A stretch of 16,473 nt of DNA from Hemicentrotus pulcherrimus (taxonomy: Eukaryota > Echinodermata > Echinoidea > Camarodonta > Strongylocentrotidae), in contig BEXV01001460.1 of NCBI GenBank assembly GCA_003118195.1, positions 93,992 to 110,464 on the forward strand. The letters run 5' to 3'. The notes under the pieces were generated by a model, which saw only the letters and a program-made list of their open reading frames with translations, had not been told where the DNA came from and did not search any database. Below, in pieces: positions 1-11,000 of this stretch. The translations under genes were made by a program, and so were the position numbers. How positions within the stretch are numbered: the first letter of the stretch is position 1; the number at the start of each line of letters is the position of its first letter.

Positions 1-115
1 GGGGGGGGGGTGATTCTCCTGGGGGGTAATATTCCAGGGGGTAATTGTCCTTTGGGGGTAGTTTTCCGGGGGTTATTGTCCGGGGGTGATTGCCCAGGGG
101 GTAATTATCCTAGAA
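1..115 (+). repeat. G-rich minisatellite, about seven degenerate units of 14-20 bp
   Basis: Seven runs of five or more G are each followed by a short A/T-rich stretch ending in CC, with the unit close to GGGGGTAATTGTCC. Units vary in length from 14 to about 20 bp and in the central bases. The array starts at the window edge, so its true length is unknown. The regularly spaced G-runs on one strand could form G-quadruplexes, though the loops of about nine to twelve bases are long. Confidence 0.85.
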
Positions 116-563
116 CCACATATTTTTCAGTATTTTGCGTCCGTTCTGAAATAGTTTGAACTTACAGACAAGGGTCTAAGAATCTTCAAAGCGAGAGGAG
201 ATCTAAAGAATAAGTACGAAGTGAAATTAACTTATAGGTCGATAGTTTGCCTAGCAAATTATTCAATTATCTTATATTTGATGGATCGCCTTTAGATATC
301 ACGATATCCCCAGGATCTTTAAACGATAATATGTTTAGTTTTTTAGTTGCACAAATTTCTAAAATTAAGTATAAAATGTTGCTGTCCAATTGTGAATAGT
401 TGAAGTCAAATTATTTGTGTACAATATGACAATTTGTAGATTAGAAATCACATTTCCATTTTTTATTCCAATCTTCACGAACTTTAGTCACTCCATCATT
501 AAAAAGCCAAGAGTTGCACAATTATGCTGTATGGAATTACTGATTAAATTGCGACCTTAAATC

Positions 564-600
564 ATGCTTTAAACGCATCAAGATGCGTGGATCAAGAGTG
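564..600 (+). repeat. Possible dispersed repeat, copy A
   Basis: This segment resembles 4648-4683 on the same strand. Both run ATGC, then T(A)AA, then CGCATC, then a G/A-rich stretch, GCG or ACG, TGGAT and AAGA. About two thirds to three quarters of the positions agree by eye. It may be a fragment of a SINE or MITE; no ends or target duplication are visible. Confidence 0.35.
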
Positions 601-804
601 ATACACACAACTTGCATAGCTGCAGCTGCAAAAAAAAAAGAAAAAAAGAAGCATAGCCGGGCGCAATGAAAAAGGATAAAGCAAAAACACGTGATTTGAA
701 TACACGTTTGCCATTGGCTAGATTCTTTAACCCGTCTTATAATGCATCATGATACACGATGTGATTACGTCTTACGTCATCTCACTAAATATTTGTGTCC
801 ACAG

Positions 805-876
805 CTTTCTTTCGGAAAATAACATATCACGTATAGAAACGGAAGCCTTTAATGGACTGAGCGGTTTACATTGGCT
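805..876 (+). CDS. LRR exon A (first visible leucine-rich repeat)
   Basis: Exactly 72 bp, 24 residues, one LRR. Acceptor CCACAG ends at 804 and donor GTGAGT starts at 877; both introns are phase 2. The repeat opens FLSENNIS, matching the LxxN core of the consensus. It continues with TEAFNGL and closes LHWL, so the AFxGLxxLxxL half is intact. NIS is a potential N-glycosylation sequon. It forms one turn of the ligand-binding solenoid. Earlier repeats must precede it, because the exon starts mid-codon and vertebrate RXFPs have about ten LRRs. Confidence 0.93.
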
Positions 877-2054
877 GTGAGTATACTTGAAACCTAATTC
901 TATATATTTGTTAGTTTTTGCTAAAGAGACCCTTTATCCGACCATGGACCTACTAATCCGACACGGCCGTAACCCTAACTGTTGTCGAAATCCTACCAAT
1001 TATTGTACTAAGCCCTGCCCTAGAAAGCTTATGGGAAGGCAGCACAACTGGTGTCGTAGCTAGTTGAGGCCCGGGGTACGTGCCTATCCCCCTTCCCCAT
1101 TGAATCGTGAAAAGATTTAAAAATAAAAGGAGAAAAGAAGAATAGAGACTGCTTCCCGCACTCCCCCTACTCTTGTAAATTCACATGACATTTTCAGATT
1201 AACATCGGTTCCGCCCCCAGCCCATCGTCTCAGGGCCCCTCGGTGAATTGACTCACGTTACATCACTGGGTATAACTAAAGTTATCGCATATCCTGACGA
1301 CCATCAAAATGTTTCATCGTTTTTGTTTCCTTTGTTGTTTGTTTTCCTTTAAACGCAGCTTCCAGAAACAATGCGATGTGCTCAAGCAAGTGAAGAATCG
1401 CTTTCCACGGCATCTTTGATCTTCTCTCCTTTCATTAAACATTGCCATTATGAAACTAGGAGACCGGAACGAAATTATATAGTTGAGAAATGAACGAATG
1501 AACCGGAATAATTCTGACCAGCATCTGAAGAAGATGAGACTGAATGAGCATCCAATGATATTATGTATCGTGATGATTTTGACAAAAATACGTTGATACG
1601 CAAAGAACATCAGAGATACTTTAAACAAACGAGACTTTATATCAATTAGTTCTACACAATATAGTTGATGTCTTTTTAAGCCTTGCAATGCTTTTTTGCA
1701 GTACACAATTTATTTACGTTTTTCTTTAAGGCCTTGACGCATTTGCCTTTCACTTGCTGTTTCATATGTTTTTGTTTACCTTTTTACTAAATTTATTCCC
1801 TAGATTTCTAAGTATTTTCTCATAATGGCCTTGTCGCCTTTGCCTTTCACCGCTTTGTTCATATATTTTTGTTTACCCTTTATCAATATTGTTCCCTAGA
1901 TTTTTAAACGACAACAAAATGCGGACTCTGGAACCAGGCATATTTCTCGGATTAGAAGGCCTGTATTGGTTGTAAGTGACCCCATCCGGATAACAGTAAT
2001 ATTAGTTGTAGAAGCAGTAATAGTAGAAGTAGTAGTCATACAAGTATAAATAAC

Positions 2055-2092
<38 letters not shown>

Positions 2093-5000
2093 AAGTAGTA
2101 GTAGTTGTAGTAGTAGTAGAACTAGTAGTAGTAGAACTAGTAGCATCAGCGGCAGTAGTAAAAGTAGCCGCAGCAACAATTACCTGCAATGATAGTTGTG
2201 CTTTGTTGGAAAACTAATTTTGCTCAATACAAAGGGAATTTACCACGGGGTCGATGTATTTTTCCCAAGGACTTTTGTTTTATACATGTATTTAAAAAAG
2301 AAGAATTGTGCTTTGTATTATAATAAAATGATTACTTAGTGGAGTTTGCTTAAAGTGACTGCAAAGAAGCACAAGTTCTAGAGACCTTTTTTTAGAAGTT
2401 TCCCAGACTTCTGAAATTTTTCTGAAACGTACTTTTCCTATTGTTAACAAACCTTTGAGAAGTAATAAGATCCGCCCCTGTTTACAATATTACAAATCTT
2501 GAATTATAAAGAATATTACCGGCGACGATTACACGAGGAGAGCAAAGACTTGCTCAATAGACCACTTCGGAGATGGTTCTTTTATAAATGACCCCAAATA
2601 TTCACCAATCTTTTACTCATGGAGACGTCCTACTTTGTGTATTTTAGTATGATCACTGCCAAAGCGATAACGGTGCTTCATGAATATATTTTGTTTACCT
2701 ACTGGAAATAGAAGTACGTCCACTTGTGTATCGTAGAATATACCGCAGTTGCATAGATGAATAGTGAATAAACATAACTTTCATGAACACGTATACAGCA
2801 GTCGTTTTACAGGATTGTATAAATCACTTTATATGCCCGTGCGTAGATAGTTTCTACAAAACGGATTATATGCATGGGAGGGGTTAGAATGAGGTGATAT
2901 AATTATCATTTGGGGATGTAATTCATCTCACCTCTGAGAATATGTGGCTCGGAGAAATTGAGTTGTTGAGAGCCGAAGCGGAATGCTGCCCTCGAAGTTG
3001 AACGGAAATGCATATATGGCCTACTTCTCTCCCTCTGTTTTATTGTAGGCATTTGCAAAATGCTCTTGTCAAAGTTGATACTGATGTAAGCATATTTCAC
3101 CCGAAGGAACCTTCGGCATTACCATAGAGATAAAGGAATTACCATAAAGGAATATTATACGTTAAACAAGGAAACACACATCCCTCACTATGAATAACCT
3201 TGATCGAGAATGTGTTTTGCCTTTGGTGCAAGATATTTTTGGGGGGAGCCATCTTGCAATGAACTTGTTAATATGTTAAGATTTGTTAATTTTACTTAAG
3301 GCCCTTATATAATAGAAGCCGCCATGTAAAAAAAACAAAAACAAGTGTCTTACTATTTGTGATTATATCGACAGAGATATGCGTAATAATGAAATCAGGG
3401 ATTTGCAGGAAGGAGAAGCACTCAAAGATCTTAAATCACTTGTTTGGCTGTAAGTATATTCGTATATACACGTAAATACATTCATACATTTTTACATTTA
3501 TAAGCCCTCATACTACTATGCATTCTTTTTAAATCAACCTAATACCTCAGTCACACTGCCAAATCGACTCCAAACTGACCGATTCTTTGCCATTGAAGAT
3601 ACTGAAATGTCTTGTTCGGTCTGCAGTCAGTCTGGATTCGACGCCCCCTTGGTGTGACTGAGGCGTAAGACAATTCCAATGGCCTCGTCCATCACCTTCA
3701 TCTATCCTTGGAATGTGCGGACGTTGCTACGATGCATTACGTTATCCGATCATGATTTCTATAGGTTATGGAAAAACGGTACTGGAATTTTAGCGCCCTT
3801 GATTTGATTCTCAGAAATTTCTTGGGATAGCGTTGTTTGAAAGAAGGGCAATTCAAACCATTAAAAAGTATAGGTAATTTGGGGTCCTACCAAAGAGATA
3901 TCTTTTGGCGACTTATTTTCTTGTTCCATACTCGTATCGAAATAAAACAAAATTACATTAATCTTCAATATTAAATGCAGTGACAGATCCAAGGTCACTC
4001 ATGGTATGTGACAAAAAATGGGGGAAGAAATGTTACTTTGAATGTATTTTTATTCCATTGCAACAGCATGCATGTATACGTTTTTGGGCGAACCCTGCGT
4101 TTATGAGCTCTCGGGTATGCAAATTGGCGCCGCGTAGGTCCACCTTCTTTTTGCAAACCCTGGATATGCCACTGTAATGTGAAATAAATTGGACAAAAAG
4201 AGACGACCACAGACACAAAGTTGCTCAAGGTGAATTCTCCTCAAATTGTTGAAATAAATATGAAATTCTGCTCTTTTTTCGTCTGTGCATGGGTGGGGTG
4301 TGTGCTGATTTTCCTTAAAATTTGAACAAATCTTTATAATGATGTGTGTTCATTTTTAATTAATTATGCAGTGACTTTGAAGGGAATGATATCAGAAGCC
4401 TAAATGCAAGATCTTTTGCTGGGAATACTTCTCTCACAGTTCTGTAAGTACTTCAGTATGAAATACATGAACTTTGCACCTTTTATATTCATAAAGCTGG
4501 AACTCTATGGTTTTCACAGTTCCAAATATGTGTTGTGATTGGGTTAATTACCTAAAATGTATCGTGAAATGTGAAGAAGAAGAGCTTAAACTTTACACAA
4601 ATATACATCTGTAGGGACTTCGTGCAGTTTATAATTTAGATAATCAAATGCCTAAAGCGCATCGAGGCACGTTGGATAAGATCAACCAAACATAATTGAT
4701 GCCGAAAAGTGGTCAATGTGATATGGGTTTTCACTGCTCTTCCTGTTGATTAAACATATATCATTTGTTGTACACAAAATTGTACGCAAACTTAATTTAT
4801 TGTGCAACTTGTTCACAATGCGTATTCATTTGTGATTTTTTTTAATTAACAATTTTGAATAGTAATATTTCATTTGTAGCATCTCTTCCAAAACTAAACA
4901 AATCTATGATTTAAAGGTTGAAGGGATACGTGTTGTCAATAAAGTGGAGGAGACTTCCTATTTCAAATCATAACTCCACTTTAAATCAAAGACTGTTAGT

Positions 5001-8000
5001 TTCCCTTTACAGTTGGCATAACCTCTATGTGAACGCAAATAGAAGTTTAATTAAAAATTTCATATTCATTAAAAGAGAACATGATGTATAAATGTCGGTT
5101 TTGGTGAGGAAAACCCCTAGGACTATTGATTGTATTTCATACACGTCGGCGGAGTAAAATGGACCCCATGAAGCACATTTGTTGAATAAGATGCACAAGC
5201 CAGGAGGAAACGTCGATTTTGATAGATTTTTCGAACGTTACTGCGAAGTGATCGGAATTAATCTAAGGGTACATTTACAATTTCGCCTTTTTCAATCTCG
5301 TATTTTTTGTTGCAGTCACGTTGAAATGCTGAATGCTATCGATATTTCATGGAATGCTCTCTACGAAATCATAAAAATGAAACCTCAAGAGTTATATGCA
5401 ATCGCCAACAAACGAAAGGGGGAAATTGGGAAATATGATACTGAAAAACGATGAAGGTCATTGCCTAATTGCGGAAGGTAGAGTCGTTATCCCTTAGGGT
5501 GACCCGTGTCGACCTTCCACTTTTTAATGTTGTGGACCATTAATAATGCAAATTCATGAGGGAGATCTAGGAGACAGGGGACTAATAAACTGAATTGTGA
5601 AGGAGATCTCGAAAGGTAAAGGACGATCGCACATGGTAGAAGATATCAGATTGTTGATAAGGCCTACGCGATAGAGGATATACGATTGTCGTACTTGCCA
5701 TATACAAGCATAAAACAGGCCGTTACATTACTCAAAATTAAACGTTACACTTTGTAAAATTCAACCATCCATATAGGTTTTTCAAACAGTGAGATAAAAA
5801 AAAATGGTCGTAGCCAATGTAATGCACGTGCAATATCGATGTCGTGCTTGAGAGTACCTTTTTTTGTTAACACTTTTCATATCTTTTGCCTCAGAATACT
5901 AATAAACAACAGTATAGAAACAATTGAGAGAGACGCCTTCACCTCATTAGGAACTCTAGTTGAATTGTGAGTATCTAAGTTAAATCCATACATCTGTATA
6001 TCTTTATAATGTTAAAATAAGGTTTGCATGCATTATTTTGAGAATGATATACACTCAAGGGATTATTTGTCATTTTAATGGACATATTATGACTACATGA
6101 CATCTATTTCGTGTTTTTATACCTTTCGTTTAAAAAAAAAGTTTATACATGGAGTAGACTGAATACTGATACACTGGTAGTGATAGGGGAAAGGCACATG
6201 GCACTGGGGGCAAGTGCTCCTCAATCGAATTGATGATAGTAAGAGAGATTGAAAGAGAGCGGGAGAAAATCAGAAATAGGAGTAAACAACATAAAAAGGA
6301 TCTGAAAGGACCCTTCCCTCTCTTTATGTTCTAATCATTTCCATTTCGACCAGAACGCCGCGTTCCTCAAACCCTTACACGTCACCAGTGCTCCTCAATG
6401 GCTTTAAAACTCACCACTATTCCCATGATCCCGATTATGATTCCATTCATTCGCAGAATAATAATAATAAATAAAAATAAATAAAGAAAATTCTGACGAA
6501 ACTAATAGGTGATCTGTCTACGACAGACCACCTAATAAAGAAATAAAGAAAGAAAGAAAGAAAGAAAATTCTGACGAAACTAATAGGTGATCTGTCTACG
6601 ACAGACCACCTAATAAAACCGTTACTTATAAAGCGCTTACCACCCAATAGCCCTTTATTTATCACGTTCACACTTTAGCGTGGCGCTAAAAAAATGGACA
6701 AAGCGTTCAATCTGTCTTCGTATTCCGTACAATCAAAGCAATATCAATAGTGCAAGAGTAGATGACCATGACTGTATTTATTTCAATGGTGACCTTACTC
6801 GCCCACCTATGCAATGTTAACTCGATATGTATACATGTCGCACGAGTGCTCCAAGTGCAGAATTGGCTTACGCTGTCTGTCAATGAAAGTGAGTTTAAAG
6901 TGAACCTTAAGGAGGCTAAGTAGTCATTTGAGAGACAGAATAAAGAGGTTCTAGTCTGCAAGCTCTGATCCGCTACTTTATAACGCAATACCTACCATGG
7001 CATAATGAGAAACACGACAACGAAGTTTTTTTTTATTTTATTGAGAGCGGGGAAAACGACTTGACCTGGAAGGATGTCTCCGAGCTCTCGTTTTCTTCAA
7101 AACATTCAAGAATGTGTCCAGCTCCCGCCTGTTCGGATCATGCATGTCACCGGACCTCAAAGGCAGACTTTGACCATTTAGAACTCCTTACCATGTTTGG
7201 AAATCAGAAGCTGTCCACTTGTTCGGGACCCTGTCTCAAATGACTGCTAAAACATTTCTAAAACTTGTTCAAGTTTTGGAAACATCCTCGTCAAAAATCG
7301 ATGTTGTCGTGATAAAAATGTATATATCATGTATATAACAATAATGCTGAGCACGTACGTGTTGTTTGTGACGCATATACCACGTGACGTGCACAACATT
7401 GAGTTTTCACAAAAATCACGTATCGTGTATGCCCATTATGCATGTTGTTCCGAAACGAGATAAAGCGCATCTTCTTCGCNCCACGAAAGAAAAAAAAAAC
7501 TTAAAGCCCCTCTAATGTGTTCGGAGCCCCGAATTCGCCAACAATTCGATGGCAAAATTTTACTTAAACTGTTTTATCACGTGAAAGAAGATGTAATTTC
7601 AGGCACACTTCTGCAAAGATTCCCCCCCCCCGACAAAAATATATAAATGTTGATAAAAGAGTACATAATTTGTTTTTGTTTTTTTCTACCAAAATGTTAT
7701 TCTTTCATCGAATTCAAGCGCATTTGTTCTGAAAATCCTTGCATAAATGTGACATCCTCTTTTACATTATAATAACATTTAAGTGAAATATGGCCATTCA
7801 ATTTGTGGGGCTCCCAACACTTTAGAGGGACTTTACGGAAAATAAAAGAGCAAAAGAATAGGACGACTACCAACCAACAAGAGACATGTATGTCATATGC
7901 CAATGACTGATGGACATGACACATCATAAGTTCGTGCTAAACGATGAACTACAGAAGCTACAGAGCACTTTATATACCTCGTTTTGAGATTAAGGTATTG

Positions 8001-11000
8001 GATAAGTGACGCCAAGGCACAAATGTTTACATCGCTAGTGTGTGAGTTGAATTAGTTGCTACGTTTTCCTTTCACTTTTGTTATGTCTTCTTTTCTTTTC
8101 CGTAGAGATTTATCGCACAACCGAATTTCCCATTTACCCGAGGGTATTTTCGATGGGCTGCACACCCTAGAGGTTCTGTAAGTATAAGGAGGATTTGCTT
8201 ACAGTATTAAAAAGCATTTAGCAGTTTGAATATTGTTTTTTTAAAGATGTTTTTGAAAACACTTCTTTTGAAAATTAATGATTTTGCAGAAAATGAGCAG
8301 AATAATTGTGATTGATTTTAGACAGGGCATATTGTGTCCCCCTAAACCGATGTAAATTAAAAATTCACCCTTGTCGAAGTTTCTCCCCTTCGGGACATCT
8401 GTTACCTGCAAATGTGTTAAGGTTAGGGTTAGGAAGATGTCACGTACAACAGTTAATCGTATAACTTAGGTATGCAGATAATTTACAAGTTAAACATTAA
8501 TCGTTTGCTGTATTTTGTTTGCTACTATTGAATACGACAATGTTTGCTTCAGCATATTTCAAAATGCCAGATATATTAATCAAATGAGACGATATCAGAA
8601 TGCTCGTATGTATATTATACAATATAACTCAGTCTCAGCTTAAGCAGCCAGAAAACAAACTGAAATTTCCTTTGGTGACGAGCATACTTTTGTGTCAGAA
8701 AACGGCTTAGATGATATGGTTTATATACCTAAACAGCCTCAGATCATTTTCTTCTCTGATGCCATTTGACAGGAGACTTAAAAACAACCCTCTGTTTTCC
8801 CTGCCCGTGGACGTGTTCCGAGGGATGACGAAACTTGTAGACCTGTAAGTTATTAACACAGTCAACTGTTATTGAAAGAACACATGAAGTAATAGACCTT
8901 AAAACTCACCGCATACTGTACTTTTTGACTACTATCCGATTTCTGAATAATTTGCAATAGCATTTGATATGGAGATTCATACAAGTCATGTGAAATCTTA
9001 ATGACCAAGGATCTCATGCTTCATCGGAAGAGGAAAACACTAAATCGACTCAGAATCGCAATGACGTCAGACAAGTAGTGCTATCATCCATTATTTGAAG
9101 GCCATTCGGTTATAACTCTAATTAAAAGACTCGGAGTTGAATGCACTAACATTCCGGTTGGATGTATACTTGTATCATAATTCCGAACACAAAAATGACG
9201 ATGTTCCGTTAGATTTTCATATATAACAATGTCTTCAAAGGTCTGATCGAATTTGGTCTGTAAAATGTGCGGTGAGTTTTACAAAACATTAAGTTGGAAT
9301 TTAAAAAAGGTATTAGAGAAATATGAAGAATATCATGAATAAGGGATGAACTTACTTAAGCAGAGCAAATAAAATCAAAGCAGAATAAGGTATGTTATTG
9401 TCTATCAATTCCCAAATTTATTAAACAAATATTGATATATGTATGTTTATATAAGTTTTATATATATATATATATATGTGCGTGTGTGTGTGTGTGTGTT
9501 ACGGTTCAATACATTGGACCAATGTGGAAGTTAAGATAAACCAATATTGCCTATTCAAATTCGAGTCCTGGGCCCCGTCTTACAAAGAATTGCGATCGAT
9601 CGCGGTTTTGAAACAACGGTTCTCATTGGTTGATAGTGCGCGTGCTGTACAATACGCGCAAGTAACGATGATCTTGATAGGCCATTGCCATGTTGAGATT
9701 GATCTCAACTCTTTGTATTAAAGACGGGGCCCAGGATTGAAATGCAGTTCATGAAGAGGTCAATGTGTATTACACCCTAGCATATTGTTTTTAAACTAAC
9801 ATTTAATTGTTACTTCATAAGGTTTAGATTTATAACAATAATTGACACAGTGCTTTTTTTTCTTCATTATTTCTGCCTGAAGAGATCTTGCAGAAATTAT
9901 GATCGGAAATATCAATGTGGACATGTTCCAGGGGCTCACCAGACTTGAAAAGGTGTAAGTATAGCATCTTAAATTTCAAATGCATATATTCTTTGTTATG
10001 CAATGGTGTTACGGATTCATTTTCCTTTTACTGATTGCCACTGTCTTCACCACCAAGATTAATTTCGATATGATTTTACAAAATTGGTATAATAAAAAAA
10101 AATTCAGATAAATGATGAATAATCATTTTTTCTGAAGTTAGAAGATGATAACGTATAAACTACAAACTATAATATTTCAAGTGATCAGTTCACCTCATGA
10201 TCCTCCCTCTCTCCTCGAATCTGTTTGCATTAACATTTTTAGGGCTTTCGATAAGTTCGAGTACTGTCGCTACGCCCCGCACGTTCGTACCTGTACACCG
10301 CGATCTGATGGAATCTCGTCGTTCGAGAATCTCTTGAAAAACGTGATTCTGCGAGTTTTTGTATGGACGATAGGAATCATCACCAGCGTGGGTAATCTAG
10401 GTGTACTGGTCAGCCGTGCTTTCATGAAGGCAGAAAATAAAGTCCATACGGTCGTCGTCATAAATCTATGCAGTAAGTTGTTGTGTTGTAGTTTTATAAG
10501 GGAATACAACCCAAACGCTTAACAATTATTCGTCAACGCGGGCATGACTGAAAATGTGTTCTGTGATAATAATCTACAGCATCCCCATGAATTTACTCAG
10601 CCTATGTTCGAAGGTCTCAAATTTCTATCGTACTACTTTTGTTTTTATATATGATGTTTTGAATAATAGATAATTGTCAAATGCGCATGTGCATTTTCAC
10701 ATATATGAATATGATATCAAATGGAATTTTTACTTTTGCATCTTTCATGAAGCTGCTGATTTTCTAATGGGAATCTACTTGCTAATTATCGGAACTCACG
10801 ACGTCAAATACCGAGACAACTACAACCAACATGCACTGGAATGGACCAACGGTTTTACATGCAAGGTTTCAGGTCTGCTGGCTATGATTTCCAGTGAGGT
10901 GTCAGTCCTGACTCTCATGTTTATATCTCTGGAACGCTACTTCATCATAGTATACCCGTACAGCTTTCAAAGGATTAAAACAAGACGGGCAATCATGGTG

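Larger units (their letters stand above)
1..804 (+). other. 3' part of an intron upstream of the first visible LRR exon
   Basis: The first visible exon begins with an acceptor and a split codon, so this stretch must be intron and the gene continues upstream. It holds the G-rich minisatellite at 1-115 and a possible dispersed repeat at 564-600. A purine-rich run near 630-650 is also present. I see no LRR-like exon, signal peptide or LDLa cysteine pattern in it on the + strand, and no convincing reading frame on the other strand. Confidence 0.7.
3450..4371 (+). other. Intron between LRR exons C and D, with two inverted-repeat elements
   Basis: A phase 2 intron of 922 bp. It contains the MITE-like elements at 3545-3663 and 3978-4174. 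The short open frames on either strand within 3980-4228 fall on the second element and are not genes. No LRR-like exon is seen. Confidence 0.8.
4444..5894 (+). other. Intron between LRR exons D and E
   Basis: A phase 2 intron of 1451 bp. It holds a dispersed-repeat copy at 4648-4683 and the candidate alternative terminal exon at 5316-5454. A 9-bp inverted repeat (4941-4949 with 4974-4982) is too short to interpret. The remainder is AT-rich with nothing recognisable. Confidence 0.75.
5967..8105 (+). other. Intron between LRR exons E and F
   Basis: A phase 2 intron of 2139 bp, the longest in the LRR part. It holds the duplicated hairpin unit at 6486-6617, a 13-bp direct repeat (6213-6225 and 6387-6399), the undetermined base at 7480 and a C-run near 7622. 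Short open frames at 6447-6671 (minus), 6707-6988 (minus), 7061-7243 (plus) and 7697-7927 (minus) show no recognisable domain. I found no extra LRR exon here. Confidence 0.7.
8845..9882 (+). other. Intron between LRR exons G and H, with a MITE and microsatellites
   Basis: A phase 2 intron of 1038 bp. It contains the (TA)n/(TG)n array at 9459-9500 and the inverted-repeat element at 9566-9736. The open frame at 9476-9721 merely runs through both and is not a gene. Confidence 0.8.

Noticed and set aside
1314..1706. 130-codon open frame on the minus strand
   Set aside because: No recognisable domain or start context. Its sequence is the complement of the pyrimidine tracts and the candidate dead LRR exon.
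1896..2189. 97-codon Thr/Ser-rich open frame on the minus strand
   Set aside because: It is the complement of the (TAG)n microsatellite and overlaps LRR exon B on the other strand; low complexity, no domain.
4941..4982. 9-bp inverted repeat
   Set aside because: Too short and with too long a loop to separate from chance in AT-rich sequence.
7061..7243. 60-codon Cys/Ser-containing open frame
   Set aside because: It is not an LDLa or other module I recognise; the cysteine spacing does not fit and no splice sites of the right phase frame it.
8421..8433. GTTAGGGTTAGG, telomere-like
   Set aside because: Only two partial units; such motifs are common inside dispersed repeats and nothing else suggests an interstitial telomere.
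10674..10752. In-frame ATG and codons upstream of exon J
   Set aside because: The splice junction at 10752/10753 gives a perfect TM2 join (LCTADFLMG) and the upstream residues do not fit the family, so this is intron.
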